Source: an uncultured Actinomycetes bacterium (GTDB taxonomy: Bacteria; Actinomycetota; Actinomycetes; Nanopelagicales; Nanopelagicaceae). From it: DNA of 8,044 nt. Below the pieces are notes generated by a model. The model worked only from the letters and a program-made list of their open reading frames with translations, had not been told where the DNA came from and ran no database searches. Position 1 is the stretch's first letter. Each line of letters opens with the position of its first letter. The stretch covers positions 1 to 8,044 of the forward strand of contig CAIYQS010000157.1 in NCBI GenBank assembly GCA_903928395.1. The letters are read 5' to 3'. The position numbers and the translations under genes are program-made. This document shows, one piece after another, positions 1-5,824 of the stretch.

Positions 1-804
1 CCAGAACCAACCTCAAAAGAATTGTCGAATTGGTCGCTCATGAAATACAAGCGTTTCATTGATACAGCAGGTGGCTGGGGCAAATTCCAAAACGTGCTTC
101 GAGTGCTTGATGAAGTTTCTAAAGAAACCGATCGATCGATTGCGACAATCGCAAGCAAGTATCAACTTGCACAGAAAGCGGTTGGCGCTGTAATTGTAGG
201 TGCGCGTCTTGGTGAAAATGCGCACGTTGAGGATGCGACTTCACTCTTTACTTTTGAACTAAGTACTTCGCAAAAGGAAAAGATTGCTGCGGTAATTTCT
301 GCACTTGATCCGATCCCAGGTGATTGTGGAGATGAATATCGCAAGCCGCCATTTCTTACCGCCTCTGGTGACTTAAGCCATCACCTGGAAGAATTTCCGC
401 CCGTTTATCAGCCTTATGAGAAAAATGGTAGAACGTACATTGACTCCGGAACCAAATGGGAGGGCCTTGCTGGATATTCCAGAGCGGTGCGAGTTGGTGA
501 TCGACTATTGGTTTCTGGAACAACCGCAACTCACGGCGCACTTTCTGTTGGAATTGGTGACCCGATCGCGCAAGCCCACTTCGTCATCGACAAAATTGAA
601 GCGGCGCTCGTTTCACTCGGAGCAAAACTCGCAGATGTGGTTCGCACTCGGATCTACGTCACCGATGAGGCAAACTGCGAAGCAATTGCGCGCGTACACG
701 GTGAGCGATTTGCAGATATTCGCCCCGCTAATACCCTGGTCGTTGCCCAATTAATCGGAGCCCAGTACCTCGTTGAAATTGAGGCCGAAGCGGTCATTTC
801 GTGA
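1..804 (+). CDS. Aldo/keto reductase - RidA-like fusion protein (5' partial)
   Basis: The frame is open from the first base, and its first residues (Pro-Glu-Pro) align with residues 223-225 of the complete AKR downstream. About 220 N-terminal residues, including the AKR catalytic tetrad, therefore lie outside the window; the TTG at 22 is an internal codon. Residues 1 to about 110 (window numbering) are the end of an AKR barrel, with a GGW..FQ helix and the cofactor-side VIVGAR motif at about 64-69. After a linker, residues about 146-267 form a RidA/YjgF/UK114 domain (SGTKWEGLAGYSRA, LLVSGTTATH, ending VEIEAEA). The Glu matching E. coli RidA Glu120 is present (about residue 259). The position of catalytic Arg105 is Asn (about 244, in RPANTL), so canonical imine-deaminase activity is doubtful. 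AKRs are NAD(P)H-dependent carbonyl/alcohol oxidoreductases; Rid domains act on or bind enamine/imine-like compounds. The stop overlaps the next AKR start (GTGA), indicating coupling. The domain calls are firm; the substrate is unknown. Confidence 0.88.
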   Translation, partial: PEPTSKELSNWSLMKYKRFIDTAGGWGKFQNVLRVLDEVSKETDRSIATIASKYQLAQKAVGAVIVGARLGENAHVEDATSLFTFELSTSQKEKIAAVISALDPIPGDCGDEYRKPPFLTASGDLSHHLEEFPPVYQPYEKNGRTYIDSGTKWEGLAGYSRAVRVGDRLLVSGTTATHGALSVGIGDPIAQAHFVIDKIEAALVSLGAKLADVVRTRIYVTDEANCEAIARVHGERFADIRPANTLVVAQLIGAQYLVEIEAEAVIS

Positions 805-1841
805 AGAAAATTGAGCTAGCACCAGGCTATTTGATCTCGCCAGTAATAAAGGGTGGATGGCAATTGAGTACTGGTCACTCCCTCAAAGGGGCAATCTCTG
901 AGGAGCAATCAATCGCGGATATCTTGGGCTTTGTTGATGCCGGAATCTCAACGTTGGATTTTGGCGATATCTACACCGGCGTAGAAGTTCTGGTGGGTAA
1001 AGCACTTGCACGGCTCCAGGAGCGTGACGGAGCTGCGGCCCGAGCAAAGATTCAACTACACACCAAATATGTTCCCAACGAGAGTTCGCTCGACTCCTAC
1101 GATCCGCGGGATGCAAAAGAGATCGTTGCGCGCTCATTGGAGCGCTTAGGTGTGGAGCAGGTCGATCTCGTGCAGTTTCATTGGTGGCGTTATGAAGCGC
1201 GGCGCTACCTCAACGCACTAGAAGCGCTCTTCGAATTGAAGGCGTCAGGTGCGATCCGCGAAGTTGGAATAACAAATTTTGACCTCCCGCGATTGCAGGA
1301 GATGGTGGAAGCTGGGTTCAAGCCCGCAAGCATCCAGATTCAGTACTCGATTCTTGATCGAAGGGCCGAAAATGGTTTAACCGATTATTGCCTCGAAAAT
1401 GGAATCGGAATTCTTTGCTATGGAACAGTAGCGGGAGGCTTTATCTCCGAACGATTCTTGCAGCAGCCCGAACCTAAAGAGTTCGACACTCGCTCCAACA
1501 TCAAATACAAATTAATCATTGACGATTTTGGTGGCTGGGAACTATTTCAAGAATTGTTGGCTGCTCTTCATGAAATTGCGGTAGCGCACAAAACCGATGT
1601 CGCAACAATCTCTTCGGCTTTCACGTTAAGTCGCCCCGGAGTTAAAGCAGTGATTGTTGGTGCGCGAAACTTAGAACACTTGCACAATAATCTTCTGATA
1701 CCGCAGATCGATTTGAGCGACGAAGAAATATTCGCGATCGAAAATATTATTGCGAGAGCGACGGGACCAGTTGGACCTGTTTACGGCTTAGAGCGCGATA
1801 ACGAACGCCATCGCAGCATCATGCATACCAATAACAATTAA
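801..1841 (+). CDS. Aldo/keto reductase
   Basis: A complete 346-residue AKR of the COG0667 type, a cytosolic (beta/alpha)8-barrel oxidoreductase using NAD(P)H on carbonyls or the corresponding alcohols. The catalytic tetrad is visible as Asp53 and Tyr58 (in LDFGDIYTG), Lys89 (HTKY) and His127 (QFHWW). Further family landmarks are GITNF (156-160), QYSILDRR (181-188) and the cofactor-binding VIVGAR (284-289). The GTG start at 801 overlaps the upstream stop (TGA 802-804) and has no clear Shine-Dalgarno sequence, so translation is probably coupled to the upstream fusion gene. Its C-terminal 120 residues align without major gaps to the AKR part of that fusion, so the two are tandem paralogues. Its TAA stop shares four bases with the stop of the convergent small gene. 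The substrate cannot be assigned. Sugar-lactone-forming aldose dehydrogenases and aryl-alcohol-type reductases share this fold, so a dehydrogenase role is possible. Confidence 0.93.
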   Translation: MKKIELAPGYLISPVIKGGWQLSTGHSLKGAISEEQSIADILGFVDAGISTLDFGDIYTGVEVLVGKALARLQERDGAAARAKIQLHTKYVPNESSLDSYDPRDAKEIVARSLERLGVEQVDLVQFHWWRYEARRYLNALEALFELKASGAIREVGITNFDLPRLQEMVEAGFKPASIQIQYSILDRRAENGLTDYCLENGIGILCYGTVAGGFISERFLQQPEPKEFDTRSNIKYKLIIDDFGGWELFQELLAALHEIAVAHKTDVATISSAFTLSRPGVKAVIVGARNLEHLHNNLLIPQIDLSDEEIFAIENIIARATGPVGPVYGLERDNERHRSIMHTNNN

Positions 1842-2143
1842 GTGAGTTCAGTTGCGTCCAATGTGACGGAGCGGATGCGCTCGATCCGCATGACAAGCCG
1901 TTCATCGGGATCGGGGCAGGCGACAAATGAATCTTTCTCAAGCCAGTCATCCACTGGCAATTGACGCTGCTTTGCGGGGAGCAAAGGCAAAATCGAAGCG
2001 ATAGCAAAGATGCAAAATTGCTTGCCCTCTGGAATTCGCAGTTGAGAACTATTGGTTACCTCAAAATAGTCACCCACATTTAATCCGCAGACTGAACGAC
2101 CTTCAATGCGATCGACCACAATTCTTAAGTCAAAGAGTTCCAA
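1838..2143 (-). CDS. TIGR04076-type small protein
   Basis: A small protein of about 101 residues on the strand opposite its neighbours. It resembles the uncharacterised TIGR04076 family: an N-terminal beta-strand stretch (LFDLRIVVDRIEG), a VGDYFEV turn, a central PEGKQFCIFAIASILPLLPAKQR segment split by a Phe-Cys pair, and a closing VACPDPDERLVMRIERI motif. The Cys residues in FCIF and ACPDP are the notable conserved positions; no enzymatic role is established. I chose the TTG at 2143-2141 because it has an AAGGA Shine-Dalgarno sequence 7 nt upstream and gives the expected N-terminus. The frame also permits a TTG at 2170 (110 residues), but that has no ribosome-binding site. The gene ends tail to tail with the AKR, sharing TTAA at 1838-1841, and is divergent from the aminotransferase. 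Its sandwiched position suggests a link to the same pathway. The family name is from memory of its pattern and should be tested by HMM. Confidence 0.72.
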   Translation of the reverse strand: MELFDLRIVVDRIEGRSVCGLNVGDYFEVTNSSQLRIPEGKQFCIFAIASILPLLPAKQRQLPVDDWLEKDSFVACPDPDERLVMRIERIRSVTLDATELT

Positions 2144-2224
2144 TGAGTTTTCCTTAATACTTGGCCGCAATGAGGCGATGTTATCAAGAATGAGTCCGCA
2201 TCAACATCCCGTAGAGTTCGCTAT
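2144..2224. promoter_or_regulatory. Divergent intergenic promoter region
   Basis: An 81-bp spacer between two divergently read starts, so both promoters should lie here or in the 5' ends of the genes. On the plus strand, TAGAGT (2212-2217) fits the actinobacterial -10 pattern TANNNT and sits exactly 7 nt before the aminotransferase ATG. No good Shine-Dalgarno sequence precedes that ATG, so a leaderless transcript starting at the ATG is plausible. On the minus strand, TAACAT (2183-2178) with a TTGATG-like -35 (2204-2199, 15-bp spacer) could serve the small gene. Neither -35 box is strong. No clear operator palindrome was seen. Confidence 0.35.
2151..2155 (-). promoter_or_regulatory. Shine-Dalgarno site deciding the TTG start of the TIGR04076-type gene
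   Basis: Reads AAGGA on the minus strand, 7 nt before the TTG at 2143-2141. It is the only good ribosome-binding site near this gene's 5' end and favours the shorter start over the TTG at 2170. Confidence 0.6.
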
Positions 2225-3583
2225 ATGTCCACAATAGATAGAGCGCATCTCAAGCGAATTACCGCGCGGGAAGAAGCCAGGTTTCTAGAACTTCACCCAA
2301 AGAGTGGCGAGCTTTTCGAAAAGGCAAAGCAGGTTATGCCTGGCGGTGTTCCGATGTCATGGATGGCAAAGTGGCCGGGAGCTTACCCAGTATTTGTTGC
2401 TAGCGCACAAGGAGCGCACTTCACTGATGTCGACGGCAACGAATACGTTGACCTTTGTCTTGGTGATACCGGATCTATGACTGGTCATTCCCCAAAAGCA
2501 ACCGTTGAAGCAATCACCGCCCAGCTCAAGCGCGGACTCACTGCAATGCTCCCCACCGAAGATGCAGTAACTGTTGCTTCTGAACTTTCGCGCCGTTTTG
2601 GGCTGCCGCTCTGGCAGTTCACGGTTACTGCCACCGACGCTAATCGCCATGTGATTCGGTATTCGCGGCTGATTACTGGCCGTTCTAAGATCATCGTGAT
2701 CGACAAGTGTTATCACGGTTCGGTGGATGAGACCTTTGCTACGTTAGATGAAACGGGAAACACAATTAAGCGACCCGGAAATCTTGGTGCGCCCGTTGAC
2801 CTTGCAGAAACTACTCGAGTCGTTGAGTTTAATAATTTAGTTGCGATGGAAGCTGCGTTAGCTCATGGCGACGTCGCCGCAATATTGTTGGAACCAGCAA
2901 TGACCAATATTGGAATTGTGCTTCCCGATCCCGGTTATTTAGAAGCCGTGGGAGAACTCGCAAAGAAATATGGCGCAGTATGGATCATTGATGAAACCCA
3001 CACAATCTCGGTTGGACCTGGCGGAATGACCGCGCTGTATGGGCTAAAACCAGATGTGCTAACAATCGGTAAAGCAATCGCTGGCGGAATTCCAACCGGA
3101 ACATTTGGTCTGCGCACAGAAATTGCCGCCCGGATCAAGGCAAAAGTTGAGCGCGAACTCATCGACACCGGTGGAATCGGAAGCACTTTGGCGGGCAACG
3201 CACTGAGCTTGGCTGCGATGCGCGCAACACTCACTGAAGTTTTAACCGACGAGGCATTTGCGCGGATGGTTTCACTTGGATCCTTATGGTGTGATGGCGT
3301 AGACGCTGCGATCAAGGAATTTGGACTGCCGTGGCATTGCTCCCGGCTTGGAGCGCGTGGAGAATATTTGTTCCAACCAACGGCGCCAAAGACAGGCAAA
3401 GAGGCGGCCGACGCTGGGGATTTCGAACTGGAGCAGTACGTACACCTGCGCTTGCTCAACGACGGCTTTTTAATCACGCCATTTCATAACATGGCGCTGG
3501 TCTCCCCCGATACATCTGTCGCGGATATCGAGGCGCATACCAAGGCGTTCCGCGCAATGTGCGCTGATTTGGTTGCACATTAG
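2225..3583 (+). CDS. Class-III PLP-dependent aminotransferase, GSA-aminotransferase-like subfamily
   Basis: A 452-residue fold-type I, class-III aminotransferase, the usual length for the family. The PLP Schiff-base lysine is Lys283 (IGKAIAGGIPTG) and the PLP pyridine-nitrogen Asp is Asp256 (WIIDETHT). CYHG at 162-165 supplies the aromatic residue that stacks on PLP. The N-terminal MPGGVPMSWMAKWPG and DVDGNEYVDLCLGDTGSM motifs resemble glutamate-1-semialdehyde aminotransferase relatives. True GSA aminotransferases usually have a SGTEA-type phosphate-cup loop and DEV at the Asp; here these read TATDAN (135-140) and DETHT. It is therefore a side subfamily, often annotated only as 'aspartate aminotransferase family', and not hemL. 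The amino donor and acceptor are unknown. The ATG at 2225 lacks a Shine-Dalgarno sequence and may be leaderless. The stop overlaps the GTG of the membrane-protein gene by one base (TAGTG), suggesting an operon. The nearby AKRs and Rid domain point to amino/carbonyl compound metabolism. Confidence 0.9.
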   Translation: MSTIDRAHLKRITAREEARFLELHPKSGELFEKAKQVMPGGVPMSWMAKWPGAYPVFVASAQGAHFTDVDGNEYVDLCLGDTGSMTGHSPKATVEAITAQLKRGLTAMLPTEDAVTVASELSRRFGLPLWQFTVTATDANRHVIRYSRLITGRSKIIVIDKCYHGSVDETFATLDETGNTIKRPGNLGAPVDLAETTRVVEFNNLVAMEAALAHGDVAAILLEPAMTNIGIVLPDPGYLEAVGELAKKYGAVWIIDETHTISVGPGGMTALYGLKPDVLTIGKAIAGGIPTGTFGLRTEIAARIKAKVERELIDTGGIGSTLAGNALSLAAMRATLTEVLTDEAFARMVSLGSLWCDGVDAAIKEFGLPWHCSRLGARGEYLFQPTAPKTGKEAADAGDFELEQYVHLRLLNDGFLITPFHNMALVSPDTSVADIEAHTKAFRAMCADLVAH

Positions 3584-4263
3584 TGGATATAAAAACCTTA
3601 CTGCGGCCACACCGAACAATCCCGAGGACAAGTTGGACAGCGCCAACACAGTGGTCGGTTAATCCTTCGCGATTTTTGATTTTAATGTTTGGGCTAACAA
3701 TATTTGGATTTGGTGAAGCCCTACTCATCCAATCAACGCTCGGAAATACGCCGTGGAGCGTGCTCTCCCAAGGGTTAAGCAAGCACACTCCGCTTTCACT
3801 CGGCTGGTCCACTTTTTTTATCAGCATTGTTGTCTTGCTCGGTTGGATTCCACTCAAACAGCGCCCCGGTTTTGGAACACTCGCAAACATTGTGATGATC
3901 GCCTTCGCGCTCCAAATAGGGACGGATATTTTTCCCATAGAACACCACACAATGTGGATTCGATTTGCTTATGTATTTGGAGGAATTGCACTCATCGGGT
4001 GCGGCTCATCGCTTTATATAACGTGCGGGTTGGGACCAGGACCACGCGATGGGTTAATGACCGGAATTCATCGCGTCACAGGAGTTCGCGTAGGTCGAGT
4101 AAGGCTCATTCTGGAAATTATTGTCTTTGGCGTTGGATGGGCAATCGGCGGTCGCGTTGGAATTGGAACTCTTTGTTTCGCGCTCTTTATCGGTAACTCG
4201 GTTGCAATCTGGTTAGGACTTGTTCGCCATCTTGAAAATGCCATCCAACATCGGCGGAGTTAA
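3583..4263 (+). CDS. YczE/YitT-like integral membrane protein
   Basis: A 226-residue hydrophobic protein matching the YczE/YyaS/YitT group (COG2364). A basic N-terminal tail of about 30 residues precedes roughly five membrane segments (about 31-53, 72-90, 95-115, 125-148 and 170-212, the last perhaps two helices). The most diagnostic part is the family loop GLGPGPRDGLMTG after the fourth segment, followed by an amphipathic IHRVTGVRVGRVR stretch. The molecular function of the family is not settled; a transport role is often guessed. The GTG start overlaps the aminotransferase stop by one base with no separate ribosome-binding site, so it is probably translated by coupling and may move or sense the same compound. 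The last 51 bp, including the stop, are antisense to the 3' end of the uracil-DNA glycosylase gene. Family assignment is good; role is inference. Confidence 0.85.
   Translation: MDIKTLLRPHRTIPRTSWTAPTQWSVNPSRFLILMFGLTIFGFGEALLIQSTLGNTPWSVLSQGLSKHTPLSLGWSTFFISIVVLLGWIPLKQRPGFGTLANIVMIAFALQIGTDIFPIEHHTMWIRFAYVFGGIALIGCGSSLYITCGLGPGPRDGLMTGIHRVTGVRVGRVRLILEIIVFGVGWAIGGRVGIGTLCFALFIGNSVAIWLGLVRHLENAIQHRRS
4213..4263. other. 51-bp convergent coding overlap
   Basis: The plus-strand YczE-like gene ends with TAA at 4261-4263 and the minus-strand uracil-DNA glycosylase ends with TAA at 4215-4213, so both strands code across this stretch. It holds the glycosylase's last 16 codons and stop, and the last 16 codons and stop of the membrane protein. 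No GC-rich hairpin with a T run is visible here, so the two transcripts must overlap at their 3' ends by at least this much. Confidence 0.85.
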
Positions 4264-4923
4264 CTTTTTTGTAAAAGTATTCTGCTGGCTCGGGTGATAA
4301 CTTCCAATAACTTTGATACTTTTACTATCCGTCGAATTCGTGGTGAAAGTAGCCCCATGTCCGAATTTTGGTCGGGGCGTTGGAATGTCGAATCCCATAC
4401 TTATAAGTTGAGCGATCAATCCGGTCCAAGCAAAATTACCGAGTGCAACAAAAACCTTTGCAGTTGGCAGCAAAAGTTCTATCTCATTTGCCATAAAAGG
4501 CGCGCACGTTGCCTTCTCTTGGTTGGTTGGCTTGTTATCGGGAGGCGCGCACCGCACAGCGCAGAGTATTCTGGTTCCATAAAGTTCTTGACCATCTTTG
4601 CGTGAATCGCTCGTTGGCAATTTCGCTAGCCCTGACCTAAATAACGAAGCAAACAGGAAATCACCGGAACTATCGCCAGTAAAAATTCGCCCCGTTCTAT
4701 TGGCTCCATGAGCGCCTGGAGCTAAACCAACAATGATGATGCTTGCTTTGGGGTCTCCAAAACCCGTGACTGGCTTTCCCCAATAGTCGTGATCGGCGTA
4801 GGACTTACGCTTGGTGAGCGCAACTTCTTCGCGCCACTCAACTAACCGCGGACAAAGTGTGCACGCAATGATCGCCTTATCTAGCGCCGCGATCGATTTA
4901 TATCTGGGCTTATTTGGTTGCAA
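4213..4923 (-). CDS. udgB: Type-5 (UdgB) Fe-S uracil-DNA glycosylase
   Basis: A DNA-repair enzyme that excises uracil and some other deaminated bases, acting at the first step of base-excision repair. With the TTG at 4923-4921 as start the protein is 236 residues. Four cysteines placed as in the 4Fe-4S cluster of family 4/5 glycosylases are visible: Cys21 and Cys24 (CTLCPRLVEWREEVA), Cys125 and Cys140. The active-site motif GLAPGAHGANRTG (66-78) has the Ala-rich form typical of family 5, not the GE-P-G form of family 4. The second motif, SYHPSQQNTFT, supplies His210-Pro-Ser. The start is uncertain: no ATG lies upstream of the first cysteines. The chosen TTG overlaps the ppx stop by 14 nt, while another TTG at 4968 would add 15 residues inside ppx. 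It is last in the eno-ppx operon and probably coupled to ppx. The function call is strong. Confidence 0.93.
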   Translation of the reverse strand: MQPNKPRYKSIAALDKAIIACTLCPRLVEWREEVALTKRKSYADHDYWGKPVTGFGDPKASIIIVGLAPGAHGANRTGRIFTGDSSGDFLFASLFRSGLAKLPTSDSRKDGQELYGTRILCAVRCAPPDNKPTNQEKATCAPFMANEIELLLPTAKVFVALGNFAWTGLIAQLISMGFDIPTPRPKFGHGATFTTNSTDSKSIKVIGSYHPSQQNTFTKKLTPPMLDGIFKMANKS

Positions 4924-5824
4924 GGCTCCACGCGATCCCGTCGAGAATATCGGACTCCGACACCACAAATTCCGAAGCCCCAGTAAGCGTCATAACGCGG
5001 GAAAGCACTAACGACCCAGAGGTAATCACATCTACGCGTCCAGGGTGCATATAGCCCAATGCGGCGATTTCTTCGCGTTTCATTCCAGCAAACGTGCGCG
5101 CTACTTCGTGGACTTTGTCCGCCGAAATTCGCGAGAGGTGAATCGCATGCCGGTCATACTCAGTGAGTTCTAGCGCGGCCGCTGCTACTGTCGTTGCGGT
5201 GCCGGCGACTGCAATGAGAGTTTGGGCAGCTGCGAAATCAACTACCGCGCCGGCTTCATTGATTGCCTCATCAATGTCTTGTGTAGCGGCGGCGAGTTGT
5301 TCTGGGGTTGGCGGTTGGGAAGTTAGGTGACGTTCGGACATCCGCACGCACCCGATATTGACTGACTTAGCGGAAATAACGTCCGTGCTGCCTAGTACAA
5401 ATTCTGTGGAGCCACCTCCGATATCTACAACGAGGAACGGAGCAAGCTCTTGGCCAAGTTCTTTAGTTGCGCCAGTAAATGAGAGCGCGGCTTCTTCGCT
5501 TCCAGGAATTACATGAGGAGTAACTCCTAAGATATTTTCGACACCGTTGATAAATAAATCGCGATTACTTGCGTCACGAGTAGCGCTTGTTGCGCAGAAT
5601 CGAATTCTTTCAACGCCTTTAGCGCGAATAATATTTGCGAATTCTTGAGTTGCGCTCAAAGTGCGCTGGATGGCTTCTGGTGCAAACGCCTTGTTCTTAT
5701 CCACGCCTTGTCCGAGCCGAACGATCTGCATCGTGCGATAAATTTCACGAAAGTGAGCCCCGTCAATGTCGGCAATAAGTAATCGCAGCGAATTTGTCCC
5801 GCAATCTATAGCTGCTACTCGCAT
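4910..5824 (-). CDS. ppx: Ppx/GppA family exopolyphosphatase / (p)ppGpp phosphatase
   Basis: A 304-residue ASKHA-fold phosphatase, the short two-domain form found in actinobacteria (compare M. tuberculosis Ppx1/Ppx2), lacking the C-terminal HD domain of E. coli Ppx. Phosphate-1 motif AAIDCGTNSLRLLIAD is at 4-19, RFCATSATRDASN at 75-87, the catalytic-region GSEEA at 108-112, phosphate-2 VVDIGGGSTEF at 132-142, and AGTATTVAA later. Members release terminal phosphate from polyphosphate and/or the 5' phosphate of pppGpp; which applies here cannot be told. I chose the ATG at 5824-5822 because GGAAGGTG lies 5 nt upstream and the protein then begins directly at the beta-strand carrying the phosphate-1 motif. 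A TTG at 5842 would add six residues. It overlaps the DUF501 gene by 10 nt. Its place after eno-ftsB-DUF501 matches ppx2 (Rv1026) by synteny. Confidence 0.93.
   Translation of the reverse strand: MRVAAIDCGTNSLRLLIADIDGAHFREIYRTMQIVRLGQGVDKNKAFAPEAIQRTLSATQEFANIIRAKGVERIRFCATSATRDASNRDLFINGVENILGVTPHVIPGSEEAALSFTGATKELGQELAPFLVVDIGGGSTEFVLGSTDVISAKSVNIGCVRMSERHLTSQPPTPEQLAAATQDIDEAINEAGAVVDFAAAQTLIAVAGTATTVAAAALELTEYDRHAIHLSRISADKVHEVARTFAGMKREEIAALGYMHPGRVDVITSGSLVLSRVMTLTGASEFVVSESDILDGIAWSLATK

Noticed and set aside
22..24. TTG that could start the first gene as a 260-residue protein
   Set aside because: The codons before it (Pro-Glu-Pro and onward) align with the paralogous AKR, so the gene continues upstream of the window.
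2144..2170. Nine-residue N-terminal extension of the TIGR04076-type gene from the TTG at 2170
   Set aside because: It has no Shine-Dalgarno sequence, whereas the TTG at 2143 has AAGGA at 7 nt and gives a family-like N-terminus.
2935..3477. 180-residue open frame on the minus strand inside the aminotransferase gene
   Set aside because: It is antisense to a clear enzyme-coding region, has no recognisable domain and shows the Ser/Ala/Pro-rich composition of a shadow frame.
3474..3950. 158-residue open frame on the minus strand across the aminotransferase/YczE junction
   Set aside because: It covers two well-supported genes on the other strand and shows no family motif.
3753..4196. 147-residue alternative frame within the YczE-like gene
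   Set aside because: It lies in another frame of a convincing membrane protein, and its translation is Arg/Asn/His-rich with no domain.
4263..4278. Inverted repeat ACTTTT-TTGT-AAAAGT just after the YczE-like stop, resembling a weak terminator
   Set aside because: The stem is only 6 bp and almost all A/T, and it lies in conserved udgB codons (NTFTKKLT), so codon content explains it.
4294..4605. 103-residue plus-strand frame opposite udgB
   Set aside because: It is antisense to strongly conserved glycosylase motifs and no family resemblance was seen.
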